DNA of 64,000 nt from Streblospio benedicti (taxonomy: Eukaryota; Annelida; Polychaeta; Spionida; Spionidae): assembly GCA_019095985.1 (NCBI GenBank), contig CM032660.1:52872898-52936897 (forward strand), read 5' to 3'. Shown here piece by piece: positions 53,701 to 64,000 of this stretch. A model generated the notes under the pieces. That model searched no databases. It had not been told where the DNA came from and saw only the letters and a program-made list of their open reading frames with translations. The first letter of the stretch is position 1. Every line of letters starts with the position of its first letter. A program made the translations under genes and the position numbers.

Positions 53701-56700
53701 TGAACCCATGTGACGCCTTTAGCGTCTTTATGACATCACACTACTCCACATGACGCTGTCATGGCTGCCGCTGTCTGCTATTTTTGTTATAAAACCGTTA
53801 ATTAACAACCACCAGGGCCATTTTGACCATGAAAATCATATTCGTGCAAAACTTCAAAGTACCATGAACAATCTCCTGTAGTTAGATGGCGTCCAGCTAG
53901 TTAGGTTAAAGAGGAGATAGCCGAACAAAGTCCAAAAATTAGCATATTGATATATAGGATATGCATTATTATAAAATTCATAACATATCCTGGTTTATAA
54001 CTATCAATAGATCAGCTAAAATCAAGAACAAAAAATGTCATTTCAATAAATGGTCATTACCATACCTTGAAATGCTCCCAGAGATCCATAAATAGAAAGT
54101 CGCTCTCTGAAGACATGTATCTCTGTGCCGTTCACACCAGCAGCCTGTGCATTGTCCCCATCAGCGGTAGCTGTCTCAGTGGTGTGCCGTGACCAGTGAC
54201 TGAGGTAGATGTTGGCGGCAGTGTGGCTGGCCACATACATTCCCACGCTGAGCACACACAGTATGCTGTACGTGATCCCCACTGCTCGGACGTAGAACAC
54301 CACCGTCTGCAACTTCATGGTTCCAAGCTCCATAAACTCAGGTGTTGTGACAAAACCATTGTTACAATCGACTTCAGAGACATGCATAGTACTAGAGCCA
54401 GGTACATCTTTTGGAGACTTGGAATCAGGAATCTCCTTTTCCTCATTATAAAACTCCTCGTCTTCTTTGGAATGTTTATTGGATCCATCAGAAGAATTCT
54501 TGTTTCCGTCAGAAAGATCCATATTTCCTTTAGAAAGTTCATCTTCACAGCTGAAAGACCTACTAGAAGGTTCTGTGCAATTGCTACTAGAGTCTATCCA
54601 TTGTCTAAAATCAGTGCTGTCTTGCATAAGTACCTCAAAAGAGCCCTGCTTAATGATGCGTCCCTCCTCCATCACAATGATGTGGTCCACCTGGGACAGA
54701 AAGCAGTGTTTGTGTGTCACCAACAGGCGGGTCTGCAACAGAATGGAAATCACATTACACCACCAGTGCATGAATACTTCCACGCTTCTACTGTTTGCTT
54801 CTTTTGGCTAACAGTATCCATACTTTCATCCATAAACTATGATAGAATAGACAGGATAGAGATAGTGCCATTGCTACAACATGGAATCATACAGTTTACT
54901 ATATGTGAAAACTTCACACATTTCCTTAACTGCTAAAATTTCAATGCATCTTTTTCTTGTATTCTCCAGCAATTAAAAGTTTAAAAAATCTTAATATTAA
55001 AATTACTTCATAGGACTGACTAAGTTTTTTAAAATGTTAATGGTGGTTTTATTATAGACATGTTTTCAAAAGAGATATGGTATGAATAGGAGGATCTTAA
55101 GTACCTTGAAGCGCAGTAAGCCGCGTGGTCCAATGACCTCATCGAACACGTGGCGTGCGGTGGCCGAGTCGAGTGCAGCAAGTGGGGAGTCCAGCAGGTA
55201 CACGTCAGCGTCCGCGTAGACAGCGCGGGCCAACGCCAGCCGTGCAGCCTGCCCGCCAGACACCGTCATGCCCTGCAGGGTGGGGGTTACAGACTTGACA
55301 AGATACAGCTTACAATGTTTTTATATTGTCAGCTTCATCCATCAACTTCTTCCTGTGAACCTTTTTTGAAAAAAAACATTCATTACAACCTTCTTTGAAT
55401 ACATGAGATGGATGTTCTGATAATCTTTATATTGCCATGTTCTGATGAAATTAAAAGTAATGATACTTTGAAATGCCCTCCATTGTCTGTTTAGTTTAAA
55501 ATCTAAATATGTTCATATTCCATGACATGGACAATTTTGGTAAATAAAGTGCGCCTAAAATATGGCAACCCCACCATACAGATTTTTTAGACCTTATACA
55601 CAGCTTCCAACTAGAGTTCGTACCACAACTTTCGTAACAAACTTTCTTAAGGAGAAAATTATCGTCATGCCCTGTAACAGCAGGGGAGGGGGCTACGGGT
55701 TGGGGTTACAGACTTGACAAGATACAGCTTACAATGTTTTAGATCATCTTATTCATCCATCAACTTTTCCTATGAATTTTATTCAAAAATAGATAACTTC
55801 TTCACATCCTCTTTTTGAATAGCCACGATGTTATGGTAATCTATAAATGTCCATGTTCTGGTGATTTTTAAGCTCAAAATAGGCCCTGACGGTCTCAATA
55901 ATAATACAAGTAATGATACTTTAAAATGTTCTCCTTTGTATTGGTTAAAATTGTAAATACATGGTCCAATTCCATGACATAAACATTATTTACATACAAA
56001 GTGGGCTTAAAATGTCCCTTTATATGGCAACCCCACCTTACATTTTTTTAGATCATCTACAACGCTTCCAACAAGAGTTCAAAAGTAGCAAACACACCAC
56101 CTTTTTGCAATAACGTTCTTCAATCAAAGTGCATTTTCATGAAAGTCATCTCTTTGGGTGCAGAATAAGAAAGGCCTTGGACAAATATATACGTTTCATT
56201 CTTAAACAGGATAATTAGTTCAAATAATTACTTTGACCTTTTGATAGTGTCTTTCATCTATCACATTGATGACGTCATTTGTCATGATTGTGAGCGCAGG
56301 AAAGTCCCCTAACTGTGCTTCTCCCGTTGTGGGGTCAACAGGCTGTTTAATACGCTGTCTCAGCCTCCACGTCGGTTTAGTAATGTGGATTGCTTCTTTT
56401 ACTCCACATTCAAAGCACTTCAGTTCTACACACAAGACCTTTGTATTCTCAAGTGAAAAAGTATGTCCCCGTTTCTCACTGCATAGATGGCGAACTACAT
56501 ACGACTCCGTAGAACTCAGGCGCCTATGTTCGATGAACTGCACCTTCAGAGATCGCTCTGTGTCGCCCACATATGATGCATCACAGTGAAATTAATAACT
56601 TAGATTAGAAATACTTTAAAAACAATACATGTTTTATTTTAACACCTATGATATCTATTCGTATCTTAACATACCTCTCAGCCCTCAGTGAAAAAGCAAA

Positions 56701-59700
56701 TAATGTCACTTTCTTCAATAGTGTATCATAAAATTGTTCGTCAAGCTTTCTTTGCAACTGATGTAGTCCAAGATTTTATTTTATAATGAAAGATATTTTA
56801 TTACAACACTTTCTATCATTTTGAATCAAAATACATAAAAACTACCATTGTTTCAGTATTAGATTTGACTTAAGTCTCATATACAAATGGAGACCTCCCC
56901 CCAAAAAATTTCTTTTCTCAATATACCAGATACCCTAATACATATTGCTTAGAAGTTTTTGAAGTTTCTATTAACATGCTGCAGAAGAAATAATTGAAGG
57001 TAAATGTTTAGCTTTCCATTAAGAATAGTCATTGAATTTCTAGTATAAATTTTATCAATTTGTTTGCATTGACCGTCTAATTTCCCATTCATTTTAATGT
57101 AATTTTTTAGCTTGTATCTTTCTTGAACACATGTTTGATTTCTCAAAATGGTAAATATAAAGCGCCAGTACCCACGGATAATATTAAATTGTTTCAAAAA
57201 ATAATGAAACAGTTTTCATTTGAAATAAAGATAAAACATTTTTTTGACTTATGCCCTTACATAGCAAACTCATTGCCAATCATATTGACACCACGTCTGA
57301 TACTGACACAGTATAAAGATGATCAGGCGATCATGAGCAGCAGCAGGATATGTACATTACCCTCTCTCCTATCTCTATGCTGTCACCAGCCGGGAATGTG
57401 TCCAAGTCAAGCTTCAAGCCGCACGCCTCGACTACTTCCTCATACAAGGCTTTGTTGTAGTCCCTCAGGAACAGGATGTTGTTGCGCACAGACATGTTCT
57501 GGATCCACGGCTTCTGGGACACGTAGCCTAATGTGCCCTGCAGATGAGGATTATAGTGGTAATGAAGACAATATAGAGAGACTGTTTATCAGTCAGGCAC
57601 AGTATAGCGTAGAGCCTTTTTATAAGAACCATCTTCGCTTTCGCTCCATAGAGCGGTGGTCTCTTCATGAAGATTAAAATCAGTCTCTGTATGAAGGTTT
57701 TTGGGGAATTTGTCGTATTATAGAAGTGGGCTAAATAGAGAGGTTACATTGACCGTGACGTCTCCCTGCAGCCTGACCATGGAGTTGAGTAAAGCGGCGA
57801 TCAACGAGGACTTGCCGCTGCCGAGAGGGCCCACGACTGCCACAAGGCGCCCACGGGGGATGTGAATGTCGAGGCTGTCAAAAAGGAAAGACATCTACAT
57901 GTTACGGCCAATTGTAATCAACTTCACCGTGCTTCTATTGGCCTTATGGTTTGGACAAATTTATCCAAGTAAATATGAACATAAATCTTTGAACATTGTT
58001 CACCAAAGTCATTGTCATTATACACAAATCCTTTAATTGTCAAAATAGCTTACTTTGCGAGTGTAAATCCTGACATATTTCCCCATGAGAAGCTACCATT
58101 TTCTATGGCCACTGCAGTCGGACTCATGGGGTTAGTTTTGATATCATATTCATCAATTTCTGGTAGAAGAAGAAATTTTTCAATTCTTCTCACTGATACC
58201 AACGTCTGAAATATATAAGGCCACAATACACATTAGATGAGTATCCAGGTTTAATTTTTAACAAGGGTGTTCTGTGAAGGGTTGCAAAGATGCAGTATTT
58301 CCCTAAGCAACAGATGTTTTAAGGAATATTCCTCATTGGGGAAAAGAAGCAATAGTATAGTGAGTATTTTTACATTCATAGGATGCAAGAATATAAAATG
58401 CTTGATCTATCAAACAATTTACTATCAAAACAATAAATAAATAAAAACAAATAAAGGAAAAGAAAGAGTCAGAAACACAGGAAAAAGGAAGGGGGAATAA
58501 CGGAATTATGGCACTAGAAATGTTATAGAAGAGCTCTTTAGCTTTCTAATGGTATTTGACTTGTTACTATTGCAATTTGCGATTGGTCAAATCATCAATT
58601 GCTTGGACTATAACTGGCCTAGTGGTCACCTTGATCCAATATCTGATGGAGTTGGGGATGTCGGCGAGGCGAGGAGTGAACTGGTTGATGACAGTGATGG
58701 TGACAAACACAGTGTCTGCGCCCAGCTCGGCGCCACTCCCGGGACCAGCGTCAGACGACAATAGAGCATACGTCATGATGCTCAGCACCGCCATCTAGTG
58801 GCAGAAATTTGTTTTAAATACAGTCATATCACATAGGTATGTTGCAGTTAATTGGCTGGGATGTATGTCAGGGATTCTTTCTGCTAATCTTGTCATATAG
58901 TAAAGAATGATTTAGATTACAACAGTTACAGATAGACGGGAATCTAGAGACCAGCCGTGAGGCGGCACGGCGCCCCTATATAAGTGAGAGTGAGCAGGCA
59001 TTCCTGGTTGATGAAATAGTAAAGTTACAGGGATGGGGTCAATTCCAATGGAATTGTGAACTTCAATTCAAATTCCAATTCAAATACCGGAATTAGAATT
59101 GGAATCGAACATCTCAAAGAAAAGTGGAATTGGAATTGGAGTTAGAATTGGAATTGACCTTAATTGGAATTGACCTTAATTCACTTCAATTCCATGTCAA
59201 TTCCATTTTCACTTCAATTATTAGCTCCGGAGCCTAGTGGCTTTGGAAGATACAGTTTACAAGGGTTTCGGAAGTCTGCAGGTCTGGAAGCAACTTGTAG
59301 GAGTGCGCTCTGGAATCTAGCAAATGTGACTAGAATCTGGAACCAATTGCAACTGACAAGGACATAGCTCCAACCAGTGTTTTACAATTTATTTCTTACA
59401 ATGTATTAGGCGCAAATGCAAGTTGCAAAATGCTAACCAATGCACAATGAAGCTATGTTCTTGTCACAAGGATGGTCTGATGTACGTTGATGCATGTGGT
59501 GGCTGCCATGGCGTGACATGCAAGAACACTCAGGCCCCAAGTCTCAAGGGTTTGATGTTGATGGCATTTGATGAACTGTATTACCAGCCTTGAACTATGG
59601 AGTTTATTAAATCTAAGTGCAGGTAATAAAAGAATTTCTGATTATTTTTCTTATTGTTCAATATTATACAGATATATTCAATATGGCATTCGATATGTTG

Positions 59701-62700
59701 ATAATTAAGTTGTAATGATCACAATATTTGTAAATATAGAGTCAAACACAAAGCTATCTTAAAACTTGCGCATATTACAGTCCAGTACAAAAGAAATATT
59801 GGATATTCATTCCAATGATCTGGTGTAAACTTTACCATTTCATTGAGAAAAAGTTACATTTCTTCAAGATTTATATTATATACTATATTATATTCATATT
59901 ATATTTCATATTATCCATACACGTGGTCGATTTATATTGATTATAAGCTTATAAATTTGACGCAATGAAAATCACAATGAAATTTTTAGCTTGTGGGTTC
60001 TACAAGAGGCAAAACTAGTTGTAAATTGTTTTATGTTTAATCCAGGCTTCTGACGTTTCAAAAATAAACAAGAGTGCACTATTTCTCATTCAGATTACAA
60101 TAAATATGCTTCTTTAACATGTCAAAACAACTCTTATCTTGCATTTTATTTTCCTACCCGTAAAACGGTTTTGATACTAAAAGTTCAAGTTGCTGTAAAC
60201 AAATTCCCAAGGCGGATTGATGGTGTTTTTTCTGAAGTACTTCTTGGTATATAGATATGAGAAAACAAGAAATGGAATACCCTTAGCTTTTGTCCCACAA
60301 AATTTCTAATTTGACTGGACTAGGTGCGTTGTTCCCTTTGTCAATTATGTGAACCTCAATTGAAGTGAGACCACTTGCAAAGGCTAAAATTAAGACAAGA
60401 GAAATTTGTTAAGGAAAGAATTCTAATAAGAAAGTTGACAATTACAAGTGTTTGCTTATAAAGGGTCAACTGGGCAGTAATTGGTTAAGTTTTTTGTATT
60501 CAGTGCGAGTGGTGTCAGTCAAGTGGTCATTTAGCCATATTTGTTAATTACTGTTTATAAAGGGACAATCAACTGGAGATGTTGACCATTGCATGGAAAG
60601 TAAAGTTCTAACTTAAAAAGACTGCTAGAGAAAAGATTTCTGTATGCCCATTTGATGGATATCTTAATTGTTAATCAAAAGGCTTTACGTTTCAATCATT
60701 ATTCTACTGTGTGTTCTATAAATGATAATCGTTTGAAAATTAGTTAAGAACTCTCATTTAAAGCATGAGATATTGCTATGAACGAGCACAAAGGACTGTT
60801 AAAATCATTTTAAACCATATACTTTTATTCAAAATATATTTTTACAGTTGGTTTATATGTTATCATTGATGTTCATTATTTTTAATATGCTCATTTTAAA
60901 AGATAGCCACTAAACCTTATATAAATGCATCATACCTACTTTTACTAATACAGAATTGGAATCCTATATGTTATATATTAATACGCTAATTTTTGGACTT
61001 TGTTCGGCTATCTCCTCTTTGACCTGACTAGCTGGACGCCATCTAACTAAAGGAGATCGTTCATGGTACTGTGTAGTTTTGCACGAATATGTTTTTCATC
61101 GTCAAGATGGCCCTGATGGTTGTTAATTAGCGGTTTTATAACAAAAATAGCAGACAGCGGCAGCCATGACAGCGTCATGTGGAGTAGTGTGATGTCATAA
61201 AAACGCCAAAGGCGTCACACGTCGGTTCGAATACTATAGGGATTACCACCACTTTGCCAATTGGGCTATGTGTACATTAGAACCTTCAATCAAGACCACC
61301 TCTATAAATACACCACCTCTATTATAAGATGATTTATAACATTCCCAAGTCTTCATAAAAAAGTCCATTGCAAACATCCCTAAAGAGACCACCTCTATAT
61401 TAAACCACTTGACACCAGTCCTTGGGCAGTCTTAATAGGGATGTTCTACTGAAGTGTGTGAGAATATCTGTGCCACGGAGAGCATTATGTTCCCATCGCC
61501 ATAGACACTATTTTTTCATCCCATAGCTTTTGCACATTAGATGCCAAGTGCATTGTCCGTGATCAATGACTTACTTGAGAAAATATACTTCTCCGTCTTC
61601 GCCAAGTATATCACATCCAAGCTCAGAAATCCATAGCTTGATCTGTTATGTTGCTTGACTTCTTGCTCATTTCAAAAGATTCTATATTGTTGTATAAGAA
61701 CTTCCCTATCTCAATTTACCTTCAGTCTTAAAGGTTTTCCAAAACAAAAACTAAGTTGTCAGTACAATGATGTGTGTCAATTTTTTTATTACTTATTTGT
61801 ATGTACTAAATAACAGAGCCAATCCAAAACACTCTTTATCCATATCATACCTCCATATCATACTTGATACTTGGAAAGTGCTAAGTTGTCAGTACGATGA
61901 TGTGTGCCAATATTATTCATTATTTATTTGTATGTACTAAATAACAGGGCCAACGTATCACCCATGCCCACAATTTGCACAAGGGTGGTTGGTGGAGAAA
62001 AAGGGTGCTGTATGCACTTCATACACTTTACTCAATATATCCCTTTCCTATGCCCATGGATGGGTGGTGGTGCTGTCAGGACGTGGGTAAGTGTCGTCAG
62101 GATAAGGGTGCCTTGAAAAACATATTTATACACTCACCAAATATGTATTTTTCTATGCCCAAGTAGGGCATTGTTTTCCAATTTACACTAACATTTCCCC
62201 CCATAGATTTTCATTTTACATGCCAAGTCAAAGGATTTCACCAATTATTCAATTGGGATCGACTTATACGATTATGTAACTGGAATGCTTCAATATGATT
62301 CTCAGCATGCCTCTTTAACCAAACGGGTATAAGCTAGTTGAAATTGGAATTGAAGTCAAAGGAATTGGAAATGGAATTGGAATTGAACCTTGAGGGGGGA
62401 ATGGAATTAGAGTTGGAATTGAAGGAACGGAATTGACCCCATCCCTGGAAAGTTATGCAGTAGAGTGCATCGTAGTGTCGTCTCAGTCTATAGAGCTATA
62501 TCACATGCCTATACATGTGATAGTATGCCACAAGGAGACCCTATCAAAAGCTCAAATGGAATAATGTTGAACTTGAGTTATTCTGATTAAGTCTAACAGA
62601 TCCAAATTGATTAATTTTCATTGGAATTAAAAGAAATGTTATAATAAAAAAAATGAAAAATATCTGCTAAACAAGAAGATGTGAACAGTGAGAGTAGGAT

Positions 62701-62863
62701 TTCTGGTCAATGACAGCAGACGTACGAGGACGGGCGCCGCGGACCAGCCGATGGTGTCAATCGCACCAAGGATCGCCGCCTTCCTCTGCAGAGCAAGCTC
62801 CTTCTGGCGGATGCGGAGCACTTTTTCCTGGTACACCAGCTCCCAGGCATACAGCTTCACCAC
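50703..62863 (-). CDS. ABCC: Second ABCC transporter copy, exons 13-21 only
   Basis: Minus-strand exons 62863-62726, 58794-58630, 58205-58054, 57874-57748, 57537-57361, 55272-55105, 54732-54066, 51373-51232 and 50868-50703 correspond one to one to plus-copy exons 13-21. All have GT-AG borders, all are open, and the phases are identical; together 634 codons covering the end of TMD1, all of NBD1 and the first part of TMD2. Exon 54732-54066 is 6 nt longer than its partner. NBD1 again has VSGGQ and [10 protein letters not shown]. Protein differences are few except in the exon 19 linker and exon 20. Exons 1-12 would lie beyond 64000; exons 22-29 are absent between here and the gap. It is either a tail-to-tail duplicate or a misplaced haplotype. 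Confidence 0.85.
51555..53959 (-). mobile_element. Non-autonomous Helitron, intron 19 of minus copy
   Basis: On the minus strand it begins TCCTATATATCAATATGCTA and ends CACGGGTATAATCTAG, with TC at the 5' end and CTAG (CTRR) at the 3' end, inserted between A and T with no target duplication: the Helitron rules. The plus copy has the uninterrupted A|T site at 34597/34598. Inside are at least three diverged units sharing TTGGCAT, GTCTATGCTAATGGGAACAT and a CCTGATAGCACCCACC-like minisatellite. No Rep/helicase frame was seen. Confidence 0.82.
54196..54936 (+). other. Antisense open frame over ABCC exon 19, not a gene
   Basis: A 246-codon frame runs antisense to the 667-nt exon 19 of the minus copy. 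It has no family resemblance, and its openness follows from the codon use of the long sense exon. The antisense of the plus-copy exon is interrupted into shorter frames. Confidence 0.8.
55268..56115. repeat. Tandem duplication of about 400 bp carrying exon 18 acceptor
   Basis: Two diverged units in intron 17 of the minus copy, about 55268-55668 and 55668-56115. They share GGTTACAGACTTGACAAGAT, ACAGCTTACAATGTTTT, CAAGTAATGATACTTT-like words and TATGGCAACCCCACC. The second unit contains, on the minus strand, a complete acceptor CCTGCTGTTACAG followed by GGCATGACG, the first bases of exon 18. The plus copy has one unit only (about 32760-33240), closer to the second. Confidence 0.72.
56220..56590 (-). 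mobile_element. GIY-YIG fragment (Penelope-like), minus copy
   Basis: A single 116-codon frame reads [40 protein letters not shown] and AIHITKP, the GIY-YIG nuclease C-terminal half of a Penelope-like element. It is better kept than its partner at 32330-32660. It stands without a reverse transcriptase and was present before the two ABCC copies separated. Confidence 0.65.
59028..62447. mobile_element. hAT-like element, intron 13 of minus copy, with nested Helitron
   Basis: Ends are CAGGGATGGGGTCAATTCC and GGAATTGACCCCATCCCTG. Flanks are TAAAGTTA (59020-59027) and GAAAGTTA (62448-62455), the reverse complement of the TAACTTTA duplication around the plus-copy element, so both descend from one insertion. 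It is longer than the plus copy mainly because a 1376-bp Helitron is nested in it, and it has further unique sequence at about 59250-60350. No transposase frame was recognised. Confidence 0.8.
60962..62337 (+). mobile_element. Non-autonomous Helitron nested in the hAT element
   Basis: It begins TCCTATATGTTATATATTAA and ends ACGGGTATAAGCTAG, lies between A (60961) and T (62338), and is related in inverted orientation to the Helitron at 51555-53959 along most of its length. It has about 1 kb less of the internal repeated units. The plus copy has the empty A|T site at 28127/28128. Confidence 0.8.
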
Positions 62864-63499
62864 CTGGCAATACAATAGATGTTTTGTGTAAAAAACACGT
62901 CATGGTCGTCGTTGTCGATGACCGTAGGAAGCATATCTATTTGTTTACCCTGTTTCAGACCCAGTGCGGTTTGGTCAGGTACATGGCCTTTGTCGTGGTA
63001 CACGATTCCCCAAATGACCAGACAGTAGGGATTACATACTAGCGTGGTGGTTGTGGACAGAGTCCAAGGCCATGGGCAAAGGTCAGTGTGTTCAACCCAG
63101 CCAATGTCTCATACCGGCGTCCAGCCAAGAGAATTCGGAGCTTGCTGGCGAATACTAGCAATAAAGTTGTAAGTAACATGTGGACAAGAATAGATCATGA
63201 TCGCTATGAAAGGGCTTGCCAAATGCACGCTCTCTCTGACACTTGGCAGTATATAACACCAGCTAACACTTGTCACTGAGAAGCTGACACAGCAACAAGA
63301 GTGCTGCTCAAAAGTGTCATTGTGCAATACAGAAAATGAATATGTTTAGTCTGTTAAAGGTATAATAAATATAGATATTACAACCAACTAGATTGTGGTC
63401 ACAAATCATACTGAAGAGAATAAAAAACGTTGGCACAATAAAAAGAAGCGTTAGTTGTGAAACAATACTTACAAAAGTACCTTTCACGGTGCTGATGAG
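62864..63499. other. Minus-copy intron 12, no gene recognised
   Basis: Intron sequence upstream of exon 13 of the minus copy. No counterpart is present before plus-copy exon 13, where the LINE relic comes almost to the acceptor. Nothing coding was recognised. Confidence 0.45.
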
Positions 63500-64000
63500 A
63501 ACACTTTACATACTAGCCCACACTAAAAGGCAGAACGAGTGAAAGTAACTCCAGCGGGCTTGGTGGATTCCCCACTTAACAGCTTACAATGAGCTGCAGG
63601 CAGCAAGCCCCTGTAAGCCACGGGAATCCAGACAGCAGGAACCAGTCCTGGAGCCAACCGTTACATTCGACATGGCCTTATTAATAGCCACACGGTTATG
63701 CTGGATCTTGTATAGCATGTGAAGCTGGCTCTGACTGTCATCTTCTCTTCTCAAGCGATGTCCATTGGAGGTCTTGCAGCATCTAGTTACACTAGAGATG
63801 TTGTGATGATGGTTCAGAACAAACATAGAAGCTCGTCTTTGAATATTCTCAATTTTTTAATGTCTTGGTCAATGTATGGGTCTCATACGGCTGCAGAATA
63901 CTGATACACTACTAGGGGATGCATCAAGAGTTATGTAGGCTGTTGTTTTCAGCTCGGGGTAATGTATACTCAGGTTACCCTTTAGGAAACCCAGGGTTTG
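63500..64000 (-). mobile_element. CR1-like LINE 3' part, minus copy
   Basis: On the minus strand, broken frames give TLDASPSSVSVFCSRMRPIH-like sequence, then FVLNHHHNISSVTRCCKTSN, DSQSQLHMLYKIQHNRVAIN and KAMSNVTVGS, the C-terminal block of CR1-group reverse transcriptases. It corresponds to plus-strand 27300-27545 and continues further 3' than that copy. It runs off the window at its 5' side. Confidence 0.7.

Noticed and set aside
54196-54936. 246-codon plus-strand frame as an antisense gene
   Set aside because: It is the exact antisense of the long ABCC exon 19 and has no recognisable domain.

Overview
Origin. Split genes with GT-AG introns, an AT-rich non-coding background, GC-rich exons, tRNA-derived SINEs, Helitrons, CR1- and L1-like LINEs, Penelope-like elements and many MITEs show a metazoan nuclear genome. 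A fucolectin protein with PAN-like and EGF-like parts plus a long MRP-type ABCC transporter fits a marine invertebrate (lophotrochozoan or invertebrate deuterostome). The species cannot be fixed from the window. One 100-N run (50296-50395) marks a scaffold join.

Layout. (1) 1799-7322, minus strand: a four-exon gene for a predicted secreted lectin (signal peptide, PAN-like segment, EGF-like repeat, F-type lectin domain; 319 aa by my model). Its first intron holds a nested SINE array. (2) 7323-15245: mostly featureless, with a block rich in CpG and TACGCC words at about 13690-14330 and a piggyBac-like fragment just before the next gene. (3) 15246-43946, plus strand: a complete 29-exon, long MRP/ABCC transporter (TMD0-TMD1-NBD1-TMD2-NBD2; 1665 aa by my model, reading frame kept through every junction). 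(4) 44313-48200: a Harbinger-like MITE, two long hairpins and a broken Penelope-like element. (5) 49690-50295: an L1-like LINE fragment running into the gap. (6) 50703-62863, minus strand: a second, closely similar copy of ABCC exons 13-21, facing the first copy tail to tail. The rest of this copy lies in the gap, beyond the window end, or is absent.

How the pieces relate. The two ABCC copies share introns, a hAT-like insertion with the same target duplication, a GIY-YIG fragment and a CR1-like LINE, so they come from one ancestral locus. They differ by clean insertions: two Helitrons only in the minus copy, and a piggyBac-like MITE and another MITE only in the plus copy. Each of these has a readable empty site in the other copy. 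Coding divergence is about 5% in exon 18 and about 10% in exon 20. The pair is either an inverted duplication or an alternate haplotype scaffolded in the wrong orientation; the gap prevents a decision here.

Points most worth following: an AT instead of AG acceptor at ABCC exon 9; a 30-bp tandem repeat beginning GT and ending AG at the exon 4 donor; a serine at the catalytic-base position of NBD1 in both copies; a duplicated exon-18 acceptor in the minus copy; and the paired empty and filled transposon sites.
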